Below are positions 13,440 through 21,516 of a DNA stretch of 23,987 bases, in pieces. The position numbers were made by a program, and so were the translations under genes. Each line of letters opens with the position of its first letter. Position 1 is the first letter of the stretch. Below the pieces are notes generated by a model that ran no database searches, had not been told where the DNA came from, and saw only the letters and a list, made by a program, of their open reading frames with translations. The DNA is from CAZGSG01 sp964528095 (GTDB lineage: Bacteria > Bacteroidota > Bacteroidia > Chitinophagales > Chitinophagaceae): NCBI GenBank assembly GCA_964528095.1, contig CAZGSG010000065.1, forward strand, positions 1 through 23,987, given 5' to 3'.

Positions 13440-16430
13440 ATGTCCAGATTTCCTTCACAACTTGTTGCAGTTATACTTTGCTTATTGATCACTGTGCCTT
13501 CCCTGGCGCGTGATAAAAAAACAGCTCCGCCAGCAGGAGTTAAGCCAGGCGTTGAAGCGCCGCATATCATCAGGATCAGTAAAGACACTATAGTGCTCGC
13601 AACTGGCAGCACGTATGAATTTTCTGTTGATACGCCGGAGGATAAGGGGCTTGTAGCAACAACTCCAACCGTTGCCCAGTTGATGCAGGAGTTAAGGGCT
13701 GAAGATGGTTCTGTTCAACAGTATAAAGTAGTAGCCATTGATGGAAGTACTAAAAGCACAGGGTATATCACGGACCGCGATCGCCTGGTAGTGACAACTG
13801 CTGCCGGAGAGCCCGGGAAGACATATCAACTTGTATTGCAGCAGGCAGCATTGGCTGGTCGTCTCCGGTTAAAACAACAGGCTATAACCGTCAACACTAC
13901 CCGGGAACTTGTATTTCATTTTACAGCCGGTCAACGAAGCCCGGATGCTACAGTTGACATTTATTTACCTCCGGGTATACAGGCGACCATGGAAAATACA
14001 ACGGTCAATGTGATAGGCAGGGGAGAAGTAAAACTAAAAGACCTGGCTACCCAATCTATTGGCCGTACAGGTACAAAGTATTCTTATTCCAAAGTGGGGG
14101 ATGTATCAATAAGCCCCGCAAAGAATGGCGGTTCGGTAATTCATTTTTCTCATCTTGATCTCCGTCCTGCAAATGGCGAAGACCTGGTTATAACGATCGG
14201 GAATGTGAGACTTTCAAAGATGGGGGTTTATAAATTTTACGCCAGTTATGCCACATCGCAACCAGCAGTATTAAAAAGCGCTGGTACCGGCAATGAGATG
14301 ACAACGCTTACTGTGCTCAATACTATTACCGATTTTGAGCAGGAGATAGATAAAGTGGCCATGTACAAAGATGCCCGCTCTTTTACCACAACGGCCCGTT
14401 TCAGTTGGACAGCAGCCGGCCATTCTCTACCTGTGCAGGTTATGCAATCTGCCGATAAGGGAAAGACCTGGAAGCGGGCTTCGGCCATTATCGATTCCAG
14501 AAATTCCAAAGCTACTGTCACTGGATTAGAAGCCGGCAGGTTATATACATTCCGGATGCAGGTCAAAGACGGACCATACAAGGGGTTTTCCAATACATTG
14601 AGTCTTTATCCAGGTAAGGTGGATATCAAATCATTTAACGTCAGCGGGGAGGATAACCAGGACAACACAAAACAGATCAACGATGCCATTGAATACGTGC
14701 ATCAATTGGGCGGCGGTATTATTTTATTCAGCAAGGGTATCTATTCTGTCAGAACCGTACATATGAAAAGTAATGTGTGGCTTTATGTGGAGAAAGGAGC
14801 TACCATCAAGGCCATAAAGGGAGCCGACGCTCCTGAAACAGCCTGGTTCAGTGATAAAAAATACCGCTCTGGTCTTTCTCCAACAGATACAGGACCTTAT
14901 ACCGACCCGGAGAATTGGATGACCAAGCAGGATGTAGGGCATACTTATTTCAGGAATTGTATGTTTTTTGGTGAAAGACTGGATAATGTGCGGATCATTG
15001 GTAATGGCCTGATAACTGGGAACGGGAATCTGGTTACTGGTGATAAGGTTATGAATAATGAGCAGGACAACCGAGCAGATAAAATGTTTGTTTTTAAGTT
15101 GTGCACCAATATTGAAATAGGCGGAATATGGCGTACTGAAGACCTTTGGTATGATGCTGATAAGGATGAGCCCTACTATATAAAAGCGGATGGTTCAAAA
15201 GATTTTGACACGGATAATATGTTGCATATTGACCGGGGCGGGCATTTTGTATTACTTGCAACAGGCACCGATCATATAAATGTGCACAATACTTATTTTG
15301 CAAAGAACAATAGTTCCAGTGTGCGGGACATATATGATTTTATGGCTTGCAATAATGTTAATGTCACTAATATTTATTCCAGGGTAAGTTCTGATGATAT
15401 TGTAAAACCAGGTTCGGATTGTTCGCTGGGTTTTACCCGACCTGCGCATCACTATAAGGTTCGAAATGTGATCGGCGATACCAATTGCAATTTATTCCAG
15501 ATAGGATCTGAAACGGCTGATGATATTATGGACATACATGTTGATAATATTTATGTGCTTGGCGCAAATAAAGCCGGGTTTTCCATATCTACCAATGATG
15601 GTGGTCATATTAAAGACATTCATCTTAATTGTGGTCATACCGGAAGTATTCATTCGCGATCAAAAATGTTCCGGACTTTTGCACCTTTCTTTATTTCTAT
15701 TTCCAACAGGGGGCGTGTACTTGGGGCCGAGGTAAATAAATACGCGTTTACAGAGCAGGGCGTAAAACATAATGAATTACTGGTAAAGAATGTGAATATC
15801 GGTAAGGTGGAAAATATTATTATCAATGGTATAGATATCTATGAAGTCTATGGCGGCAGTTCTTATGGCGATAAAAATGCCCGCTGGAAAGCATATGATG
15901 GTACCCAGCGAAGAGCAACAGCGATTGTAGCCGGATATAGTTTACCTGATGCGTCCCTGGTAGAAGGAGGGTTGGATTTCAGGTTACCTGACGGAAGACA
16001 CACAGGGTATATAAAAAATATGGTCTTTAATGATGTAAATATCCTGGTAAAAGGAGGCAATTCAGCTGCTGATACATCGGCTATTCCGCCTGAACTGGGT
16101 GTAGGACAATACAATGCTTCAAATCTGAAGGTTCAACCTTCATATGGCATTTGGGCGAGGCATGTGATGGACCTGCAGGTAAGCTCGTCCGGATTTAATT
16201 ATGAAAAAAAAGATGCCCGGTATGCAATATATCTTGATGATGTAACGGGTGCCCAGCTTTTTTCCATAAAAATGGTAAACGCAGAAGATAATAAGGCGGT
16301 GATCGGGCTTAAAAATTCAAAAAACATTCGTATTGATAACGCGGTTTATTATAAAGATGAATGGGGGCAGTCGCCAGCGATATTATCTTATCCAAAAGTT
16401 GATGGAACAATAAGTCTTCCTGGTAAATAA
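13440..16430 (+). CDS. Secreted GH28-like beta-helix protein with an FnIII-type domain
   Basis: A 996-residue exported protein. The signal peptide is about residues 1-24 (ILCLLITVPSLARD). Residues about 35-290 are beta-rich and I do not recognise the domain. Residues about 296-392 resemble a fibronectin type III module (AGHSLPVQVMQSADKGKTW, then TGLEAGRLYTFRMQV). Residues about 393-980 form a right-handed beta-helix of the pectin-lyase/polygalacturonase class, opening with DNTKQINDAIEYVHQLGGG. The GH28-like active-site region is R629-D630-I-Y-D633 followed by S650-S-D652-D653-I-V-K. The usual GHG motif is absent (NCNLFQIGSE at 682-691), and GFSIS (713-717) stands where RIK is expected. It may therefore have a different activity or only bind glycans. 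The substrate is unknown, and the gene seems to stand alone. Confidence 0.8.
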   Translation: MSRFPSQLVAVILCLLITVPSLARDKKTAPPAGVKPGVEAPHIIRISKDTIVLATGSTYEFSVDTPEDKGLVATTPTVAQLMQELRAEDGSVQQYKVVAIDGSTKSTGYITDRDRLVVTTAAGEPGKTYQLVLQQAALAGRLRLKQQAITVNTTRELVFHFTAGQRSPDATVDIYLPPGIQATMENTTVNVIGRGEVKLKDLATQSIGRTGTKYSYSKVGDVSISPAKNGGSVIHFSHLDLRPANGEDLVITIGNVRLSKMGVYKFYASYATSQPAVLKSAGTGNEMTTLTVLNTITDFEQEIDKVAMYKDARSFTTTARFSWTAAGHSLPVQVMQSADKGKTWKRASAIIDSRNSKATVTGLEAGRLYTFRMQVKDGPYKGFSNTLSLYPGKVDIKSFNVSGEDNQDNTKQINDAIEYVHQLGGGIILFSKGIYSVRTVHMKSNVWLYVEKGATIKAIKGADAPETAWFSDKKYRSGLSPTDTGPYTDPENWMTKQDVGHTYFRNCMFFGERLDNVRIIGNGLITGNGNLVTGDKVMNNEQDNRADKMFVFKLCTNIEIGGIWRTEDLWYDADKDEPYYIKADGSKDFDTDNMLHIDRGGHFVLLATGTDHINVHNTYFAKNNSSSVRDIYDFMACNNVNVTNIYSRVSSDDIVKPGSDCSLGFTRPAHHYKVRNVIGDTNCNLFQIGSETADDIMDIHVDNIYVLGANKAGFSISTNDGGHIKDIHLNCGHTGSIHSRSKMFRTFAPFFISISNRGRVLGAEVNKYAFTEQGVKHNELLVKNVNIGKVENIIINGIDIYEVYGGSSYGDKNARWKAYDGTQRRATAIVAGYSLPDASLVEGGLDFRLPDGRHTGYIKNMVFNDVNILVKGGNSAADTSAIPPELGVGQYNASNLKVQPSYGIWARHVMDLQVSSSGFNYEKKDARYAIYLDDVTGAQLFSIKMVNAEDNKAVIGLKNSKNIRIDNAVYYKDEWGQSPAILSYPKVDGTISLPGK

Positions 16431-16577
16431 GGAGTAATGACCTTGTAAAATACAAATAGTAAATTTTAATGACTGTATCTTAAAGCAGCGAATAGCGCCG
16501 ATAATAAGATGAAAATTATATTCGGATAGATATAGTAACTTAGGACGTAGATTTTAATTCAATTGTCTTATTCCTAC

Positions 16578-17153
16578 ATGAATCCAATCCAGTTATTCAA
16601 TTTATGGCACAGGGAGGAGCTTGAAAAAACTGATCTGCGTTTGCCCTCCGCCTGCTGTCTTTCCACAATAGGCCTGGATGGATACCCCAACGCAAGATCT
16701 GTTTCTTTGAAGGAAGTTAAACAAATAGAACTTATTGTCACCGGGTCCCTGGATTCACTAAAAGGCCTGGAAATAGCACAAATAAATAAGCTTGCGCTGA
16801 CTTTTTGGTGGACAGCTACTGAAAGACAGGTCAGGATACAGGGCGATGCTACAGTATTAACGACCGCTGAAGCGGAACATTATTTCAGCGAAAGAACACG
16901 TGAGGCGCAGCTTGTTTCTGTTGTAAGCAACCAGGGACAGCGTATTGATGACCTGTCCGTGCTGGATAAAAAATACAGGGAAACAGCGATACAATTTAAG
17001 GACAAGCCCATTACAAGACCCGGGAACTGGGCTGGCTTCAGCATTACGCCGGTTAGAATAGAATTTATGGAATTCAAGTCCACCCGGTTTCATATAAGGA
17101 CTTTATATGAACGAGCGGGCGGCCAATGGGAAAAAAATCTGTTGCAGCCTTAA
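16578..17153 (+). CDS. Pyridoxamine 5'-phosphate oxidase-like FMN protein
   Basis: 191 residues from the ATG at 16578. It matches PdxH in order: MNPIQLFNLWHREE, NARSVSLKEV (for RIVLLK), RQVRIQGDA, YFSERTREAQ, RPGNWAGFSITPVRIEF, and FHIRTLYER at the C-terminus. PdxH oxidises pyridoxamine or pyridoxine phosphate to PLP with FMN. By eye-alignment with E. coli, the Tyr129, Arg133, Arg197 and His199 positions are kept. The RLHDR motif reads RFHIR, the SQ after the second arginine is AQ, and the E. coli N-terminal segment that forms the active-site lid is missing. It could be a genuine PdxH or a paralogue with another small substrate. A TTG start at 16563 is possible but less likely. Confidence 0.78.
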   Translation: MNPIQLFNLWHREELEKTDLRLPSACCLSTIGLDGYPNARSVSLKEVKQIELIVTGSLDSLKGLEIAQINKLALTFWWTATERQVRIQGDATVLTTAEAEHYFSERTREAQLVSVVSNQGQRIDDLSVLDKKYRETAIQFKDKPITRPGNWAGFSITPVRIEFMEFKSTRFHIRTLYERAGGQWEKNLLQP

Positions 17154-17261
17154 TAAGGCATACGTTACTTAGCCGGGCTCTTTTTGATGAACAAATTGAA
17201 TTTGCGTTTCTATGCCGTAATTTTAACCGTCATCTAATTTTACTACTCAAGTATTCCATAC

Positions 17262-18098
17262 ATGAAAACATTATTAACCCTGTTTTTACTATCAATAGTA
17301 ATAAGTGGCATCGCGCAAAAGAAAGACAATGCGGGATGGACAAAACTATTCAATGGAAAGGACCTGAAAGACTGGACGATTAAGATCAAAGATCACCCGA
17401 TAAATGATAACTGGGGAAATACTTTTCGCGTAGAGAACGGCGTAATGAAAGTCAGTTACGACAAGTATGATGGATTTAAGGAGCAATTCGGGCACATCTT
17501 TTATAAGAAATCATTCGCGGCCTATCTGCTGGTAGTAGAATACAGGTTTACAGGTGACCAGGTTAGCGGCGGCCCCGGATGGGCTTTTCGCAACAGCGGT
17601 ATGATGCTGATGGGACAAACGCCAGAGACAATGGCATTGGAACAGGATTTTCCCATTTCGCTGGAAGCGCAGTTGCTTGGTGGTAATGGTAAAGACGAGC
17701 GGTCAACTGGTAACTTATGTACGCCGGGTACCAATGTAGTCATGAATGGTAAATTATTTACGCCGCATTGCATCAACTCATCATCTAAAACCTATGCGGG
17801 TGATCAGTGGGTGAGAGCAGAGGTATTGGTATTGGGTGATTCCATTATCCGGCATATTGTAGAAGGCGATACTGTACTGGTGTACCAAAAGCCCCAGTAT
17901 GATGGTAGAGATAAATGGGTACAACGGGCAAAGCTTCCTGATGGCGGTGCGATAAAAGAAGGTACCATCTCCCTGCAAAGCGAAAGTCACCCGATAGAAT
18001 TCCGCAAGGTGGAATTATTTGATCTTGGAAAATACATGGGCAACCCGGCTAAGTTAAATAAGATATTGGAAGAACTGAAGAACAGAAAACAGGACTGA
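17262..18098 (+). CDS. Secreted DUF1080 (3-keto-disaccharide hydrolase-like) protein
   Basis: 278 residues with a signal peptide at about 1-19 (MKTLLTLFLLSIVISGIAQ). The DUF1080 fold, a LamG-like jelly roll, starts directly with the hallmark WTKLFNGKDLKDWTIKI. It continues with FRVENGVMKVSY, the segment FRNSGMMLMGQTPE, and ends with GTISLQSESHPIEFRKVEL. Members of this family have been shown to hydrolyse 3-keto-glycosides, but many are uncharacterised, so the substrate is open. It acts outside the cytoplasm. It lies 108 bases after the PdxH-like gene on the same strand, and the gap has only imperfect -7 matches (TAATTTTA). The upstream beta-helix gene suggests carbohydrate use in this area. 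Confidence 0.9.
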   Translation: MKTLLTLFLLSIVISGIAQKKDNAGWTKLFNGKDLKDWTIKIKDHPINDNWGNTFRVENGVMKVSYDKYDGFKEQFGHIFYKKSFAAYLLVVEYRFTGDQVSGGPGWAFRNSGMMLMGQTPETMALEQDFPISLEAQLLGGNGKDERSTGNLCTPGTNVVMNGKLFTPHCINSSSKTYAGDQWVRAEVLVLGDSIIRHIVEGDTVLVYQKPQYDGRDKWVQRAKLPDGGAIKEGTISLQSESHPIEFRKVELFDLGKYMGNPAKLNKILEELKNRKQD

Positions 18099-18234
18099 TG
18101 CGATAAATTGGCTGTTGTCTGTTCAGTGTTTTTAGGTTAGATTCTTGAAAAAAAGTAGTTTCCGCTGATCCTTCAGGGTCGGATTACTGAAATTTAAATC
18201 ATCTCAGTGCAAACTTTAAAAATAATATTGTGTT

Positions 18235-18657
18235 ATGCCGGCTAACAGAACAATGCCTGATTCCACAATACTTCCCATACTTTCATGCAGGGAGCTGACG
18301 ACATCTATCGAATGGCTTTGTAAGGTCTTCGGCTTTACTGAACGTTGGCGTGCAGGAGCGCATCGTGCGCAACTTGAATATAACGGGGGAGTTATCGTAT
18401 TGAGCAAACAGGAGCAAGGCCAGGAGTTATCTGTATCTTCTTTATTAGTACGGGTTGATAATGTGGATCAACACTATGACCAGGTAAAACAATTTGGTGT
18501 ACAGATACTACAGGCGCCAGCGGATTATCCTTATGGAGAAAGACAGTATACGGCAATTGATCTGAACGGACATGTATGGACCTTTTCGCAATCAGTCGCC
18601 GATCTTGCGCCGGAGGACTGGGGTGGCACAAGCTATAACAAGAATCATAATCAATAA
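18235..18657 (+). CDS. VOC-superfamily (glyoxalase/bleomycin-resistance-like) protein
   Basis: 140 residues forming two beta-alpha-beta-beta-beta modules. The first begins ILPILSCRELTTSIEWLCKVFGF and the second LLVRVDNVDQHYDQVKQFGV. The closing YTAIDLNGHVWTFSQ is typical of the family, with the usual acidic-site Glu replaced by His-Val-Trp as in several members. The closest recognisable group is the uncharacterised glyoxalase-like YP_/COG2764-type proteins, and no substrate can be assigned. There is no signal peptide. Met7 at 18253 is a possible alternative start. It converges with the hybrid kinase gene 36 bases away. The 136-base upstream gap holds TAATATTG, a one-mismatch -7 element close to the start. 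Confidence 0.82.
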   Translation: MPANRTMPDSTILPILSCRELTTSIEWLCKVFGFTERWRAGAHRAQLEYNGGVIVLSKQEQGQELSVSSLLVRVDNVDQHYDQVKQFGVQILQAPADYPYGERQYTAIDLNGHVWTFSQSVADLAPEDWGGTSYNKNHNQ

Positions 18658-18688
18658 ACCCGTTATAGCTTTCGGTTTGAAAGGGGTT
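18657..18688. terminator. Possible hairpin between convergent genes
   Basis: CTTTC (18669-18673) pairs with GAAAG (18679-18683) around a GGTTT loop. AACCC (18657-18661) can pair with the adjoining GGGTT (18684-18688), leaving a 7-base bulge. There is no T-run, so termination is uncertain. Confidence 0.3.
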
Positions 18689-18693
18689 GAATA

Positions 18694-20166
18694 TTACACT
18701 TCCTGCATCGCAGGTAAGGTTTCTTTATCAAAATGAATATGGAAGTCGGTTCCTTTATGTAATTTACTTTGAACTTCTATTTGTGCATTGTGAGATTGCA
18801 GGATAGAATGTGCGGCGGCCAGCCCAAGCCCCACTCCATTTTTTTTCAATGTAAAGAATGGTTCAAAAAGTTTGGAAATATATTCTTCCGGTATACCGGC
18901 TCCGTTGTCTGAAATAGTAATTGTGTATTGAGTAGGAGAAATAGCAATGGCTACTACCAGTTCTCCTTTTCCTGCTTCCATGGCTTCGATAGCATTGAGC
19001 AGGATATTGGTAAAAGCGATCGTCAACTTGGCTTTATTGGCAGAGATTGCTAAAGGTGGTTCCGGAAAGTTTTTTTGCAGGGACACCTGTTGCAGATCTA
19101 TTCTGTCCTGTGTCATGGTGATGCTTTCATCCAGTATTTCCTGAAGTGTATAAACCTGGAAAGTAAGATCGGGCGCTTTGGTCAGGTCAAGCAGTTCGGT
19201 AATAATATTCTTAATGCGATTACAGTTCCGTTGCATAATATCCACGAGATTATGCTGCATGCCTGTATCGGTCTCCGGTAAAAAGAGATGATCGATAGAT
19301 AGAATAATATTATTTAAAGGATTTCTTATTTCGTGAGCGAGGGTACGCATCAGGCGTTCGTTCAGTGCGAGTTTCTGACTTTGCAGGTTTGCCATCTCTG
19401 CTCTTTTAATATGCGTGATATCATGCAGAATACCATGAACGATTTTTTGTGCATCAGGGTCAATGAGAAATGACAGGGAGAGTAAACATGTTCTTTTTTC
19501 CCCGTCAGGATTTTCGATTATTATTTCAAGATCATTGAAGCTATTCTGGCCTTGAGAAAATTCTTCTATTACTTTTTGAGAAACTTCATCGTTGATGAGA
19601 TCATATAGGCAGGGAAGAACTGTCTCTGTTGGGGCGTTTTTCCCAAAAAAAAGGACAGCCGCAGCATGGTTTATTTCTTTCAGCATCAATTGTTCGTCTG
19701 CAATGAACACCGCGTCTTTTGAATGCTCAAAAAGAATACGGTATTTGTTTTCCCTGGCTTTTAGTTCCTGCAGGCCAGCAGCCCTGTCTATGGAATAGCG
19801 GATACAGCGTTCTATTTTTTCCGTATTCAATTCTGATTTTACCAGGTAGTCAGTAGCTCCAAACTGCATCGCCTTTATATCTACATCCTTATTTCCTTTT
19901 CCCGTCAGCATTACAATCGGACCGTCGAAACCCGCCTCCCTTGCTTTTTGCAGCAATTGTAAACCTGTATGACTGCCAAGCCGGTAATCCACCAGGCAAA
20001 TATCATATTGTTTTGCAGTGATTTTTTCCAGCGCTGTATCATAATTCCTGCACCATTCAACAATGAAGCTGCGGTTCTCTATTTCCTTTATCAGGTCGGA
20101 TATGATAAAATAATCATCCTCATCATCATCCACTATAACAACCCTGATGTTTTGCGCATTTAACAT
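18694..20166 (-). CDS. Hybrid signalling kinase: REC-PAS-HisKA-HATPase
   Basis: 490 residues, cytosolic, with no membrane segment. The N-terminal receiver domain (1-125) has acidic D13-D15, phospho-acceptor D60 in LVDYRLG, T88 and K110. A PAS domain covers about 139-255 (YRILFEHSKDAVFIADEQL, then HGILHDITHIKRAE). The dimerisation/phosphotransfer domain has H278 in LAHEIRNPLNN. The ATPase domain covers about 365-480, with the N-box NILLNAIEAM, DNGAGIP, and the lid GVGLGLAAAH. The receiver precedes the kinase, the reverse of the usual hybrid order, so it may control kinase output after receiving phosphate from another kinase. Its ATG follows the stop codon of the upstream kinase gene without a spare base (TAAATG), so the two are translationally coupled. 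It is the last gene of a three-gene operon. Confidence 0.94.
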   Translation of the reverse strand: MLNAQNIRVVIVDDDEDDYFIISDLIKEIENRSFIVEWCRNYDTALEKITAKQYDICLVDYRLGSHTGLQLLQKAREAGFDGPIVMLTGKGNKDVDIKAMQFGATDYLVKSELNTEKIERCIRYSIDRAAGLQELKARENKYRILFEHSKDAVFIADEQLMLKEINHAAAVLFFGKNAPTETVLPCLYDLINDEVSQKVIEEFSQGQNSFNDLEIIIENPDGEKRTCLLSLSFLIDPDAQKIVHGILHDITHIKRAEMANLQSQKLALNERLMRTLAHEIRNPLNNIILSIDHLFLPETDTGMQHNLVDIMQRNCNRIKNIITELLDLTKAPDLTFQVYTLQEILDESITMTQDRIDLQQVSLQKNFPEPPLAISANKAKLTIAFTNILLNAIEAMEAGKGELVVAIAISPTQYTITISDNGAGIPEEYISKLFEPFFTLKKNGVGLGLAAAHSILQSHNAQIEVQSKLHKGTDFHIHFDKETLPAMQEV

Positions 20167-20913
20167 TTATGCCAGGCTTTGAGGTAAAAGTAATACAAAT
20201 TGTGCTCCGGCAATTTCATTTGTGTTTGCATAAATCCTTCCCTGGTGGTTTTCTGCAATGCGCCTGCATAAGGGTAAACCCATTCCATAACCGGGATAAG
20301 CTGATTTTCCATGTAAACGTACAAAAGGCTGAAATATCCTTTCGGCATCCAATTCTGCAAAGCCCGTACCATTATCAGTAAAAAGGATCTTGTAATATAT
20401 TTTATTAGTGTCCAGTTGATGATTTTCCTTTTCTTCAACGCTGGCAGTTGCTGTAGTGATTTCAATTACAAGCGGTCGTTCCTGGCTGGAGAAACAGATC
20501 GAATTTGAAATTAATTGCCCCATTAATATTTTCAGGCTTGAAGGGTCTCCGTCAACCATCGGCAGTTCCGACTTTCTTACCGAGAATGCTTTGCCGGGTT
20601 CCTTTTTTTGTATGTCGGCTATTGTTTCTTCTGCAAGTTGCTGCAGGTTTGTTTTTACAAAACCGTTGAATGGTTTGGATAGATTGGAAAGGGTGGTCAG
20701 ACCGTCTACCATCCCGCGCATATCAGTTAAGCAGGATTGAATACGGGCAACCTGCTGATCTATATCCTCTCCTGCCTTCACTTTACTCAGCATCCTTTCC
20801 ATTAATAAACTAAGCTTACGAAGCGGTGCATCGAGATCATGACCAGCAAGATCAATAAATTCCTGATACTGCTTTTGATACAAAAGGAAATTTTTATCAT
20901 TCAATTTACTCAT
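20167..20913 (-). CDS. Soluble sensor histidine kinase
   Basis: 248 residues consisting almost only of the kinase core. The phospho-acceptor region is H25 in GHDLDAPLRKL, like the HDL-x-x-PLRK form seen in bacteriophytochrome-type kinases. The ATPase domain shows N137 in LISNSICFSSQ, D180 in FTDNGTGF and the lid GYGMGL (208-213), closing with GAQFVLLLP. There is no PAS, GAF or membrane segment, and only about 20 residues precede the HisKA region, so the signal must come through a partner protein. It lies 44 bases after the receiver gene and directly abuts the hybrid kinase gene. The short form is likely a real family trait, because its own start (ATG at 20911-20913) fits the operon spacing. 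Confidence 0.92.
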   Translation of the reverse strand: MSKLNDKNFLLYQKQYQEFIDLAGHDLDAPLRKLSLLMERMLSKVKAGEDIDQQVARIQSCLTDMRGMVDGLTTLSNLSKPFNGFVKTNLQQLAEETIADIQKKEPGKAFSVRKSELPMVDGDPSSLKILMGQLISNSICFSSQERPLVIEITTATASVEEKENHQLDTNKIYYKILFTDNGTGFAELDAERIFQPFVRLHGKSAYPGYGMGLPLCRRIAENHQGRIYANTNEIAGAQFVLLLPQSLA

Positions 20914-20957
20914 CTTCTTTTAAGTTTGAGACTGAACCCGTCTTCGATTTATGAAAA

Positions 20958-21359
20958 TCACCGGCAATACGAAACCATATGCCGGATTATTTCTACCAGT
21001 CCTTTAACACTCGATGGTTTGATCAGGTAGTCGTTAGCGCCCAGTTCCAGGCAATTTTTCTTATAAACATCGGAGCCTGAAGTACTCCAGATTATTTTGG
21101 GAATGGTTGCGTAGCGGGGATCAAGTTTCAGTTCATGTAATATTTCTGCGCCATTCAGCCCCGGCATATTATAGTCTAATACAAGCAGGCAGGGTAACTG
21201 GTCAGCCGGCATTTGCTGTAAGAGGGCTAACAGTTGCTGGCCCTTATTTGCAAACAGCAATGTGTAAGCGTCATTAAAGTCAAGGAATATTTCTCTTAAT
21301 AAATCCTCATCATCAATATCATCTTCGCCAAATAAAATAAGTTTGCCCGCTTTTTGCAT
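20958..21359 (-). CDS. Stand-alone response regulator, Rcp1-like
   Basis: A single receiver domain of 133 residues. Acidic residues D13-D14 lie in FGEDDIDDEDL, the phospho-acceptor D62 in VLDYNMPGLNG, T93 in IWSTSGS and K114 in YLIKPSS. The IPKIIWSTS and NMPGLNG wording is typical of Rcp1-like receivers that work with phytochrome-type or soluble kinases. There is no output domain. It is the first gene of the minus-strand operon with the soluble kinase and the REC-PAS hybrid, and probably exchanges phosphate with them. It is divergent from the poly-HAMP kinase gene across a 157-base gap. TAATTTTA upstream is only a partial -7 match. Confidence 0.93.
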   Translation of the reverse strand: MQKAGKLILFGEDDIDDEDLLREIFLDFNDAYTLLFANKGQQLLALLQQMPADQLPCLLVLDYNMPGLNGAEILHELKLDPRYATIPKIIWSTSGSDVYKKNCLELGANDYLIKPSSVKGLVEIIRHMVSYCR

Positions 21360-21516
21360 TGGAATTGATCGTGTTTACTGGGGTTATTAAAATTAGGAAA
21401 CGGAAGTTAATGATAAATTGAAATGGTCATTCATAAGTACCTGGCTGTATATTTTTCAGCTTGAGAAAAAGGAACGGCTTTTATACGTAAATTTAAACTC
21501 CTTCAAATCAATCCGG

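Noticed and set aside
19751..19775. A second copy of the TTAGTTCCTG word from the intergenic heptamer element
   Set aside because: It lies inside the coding sequence of the hybrid kinase, is a single word without flanking units or hairpin, and is probably chance.
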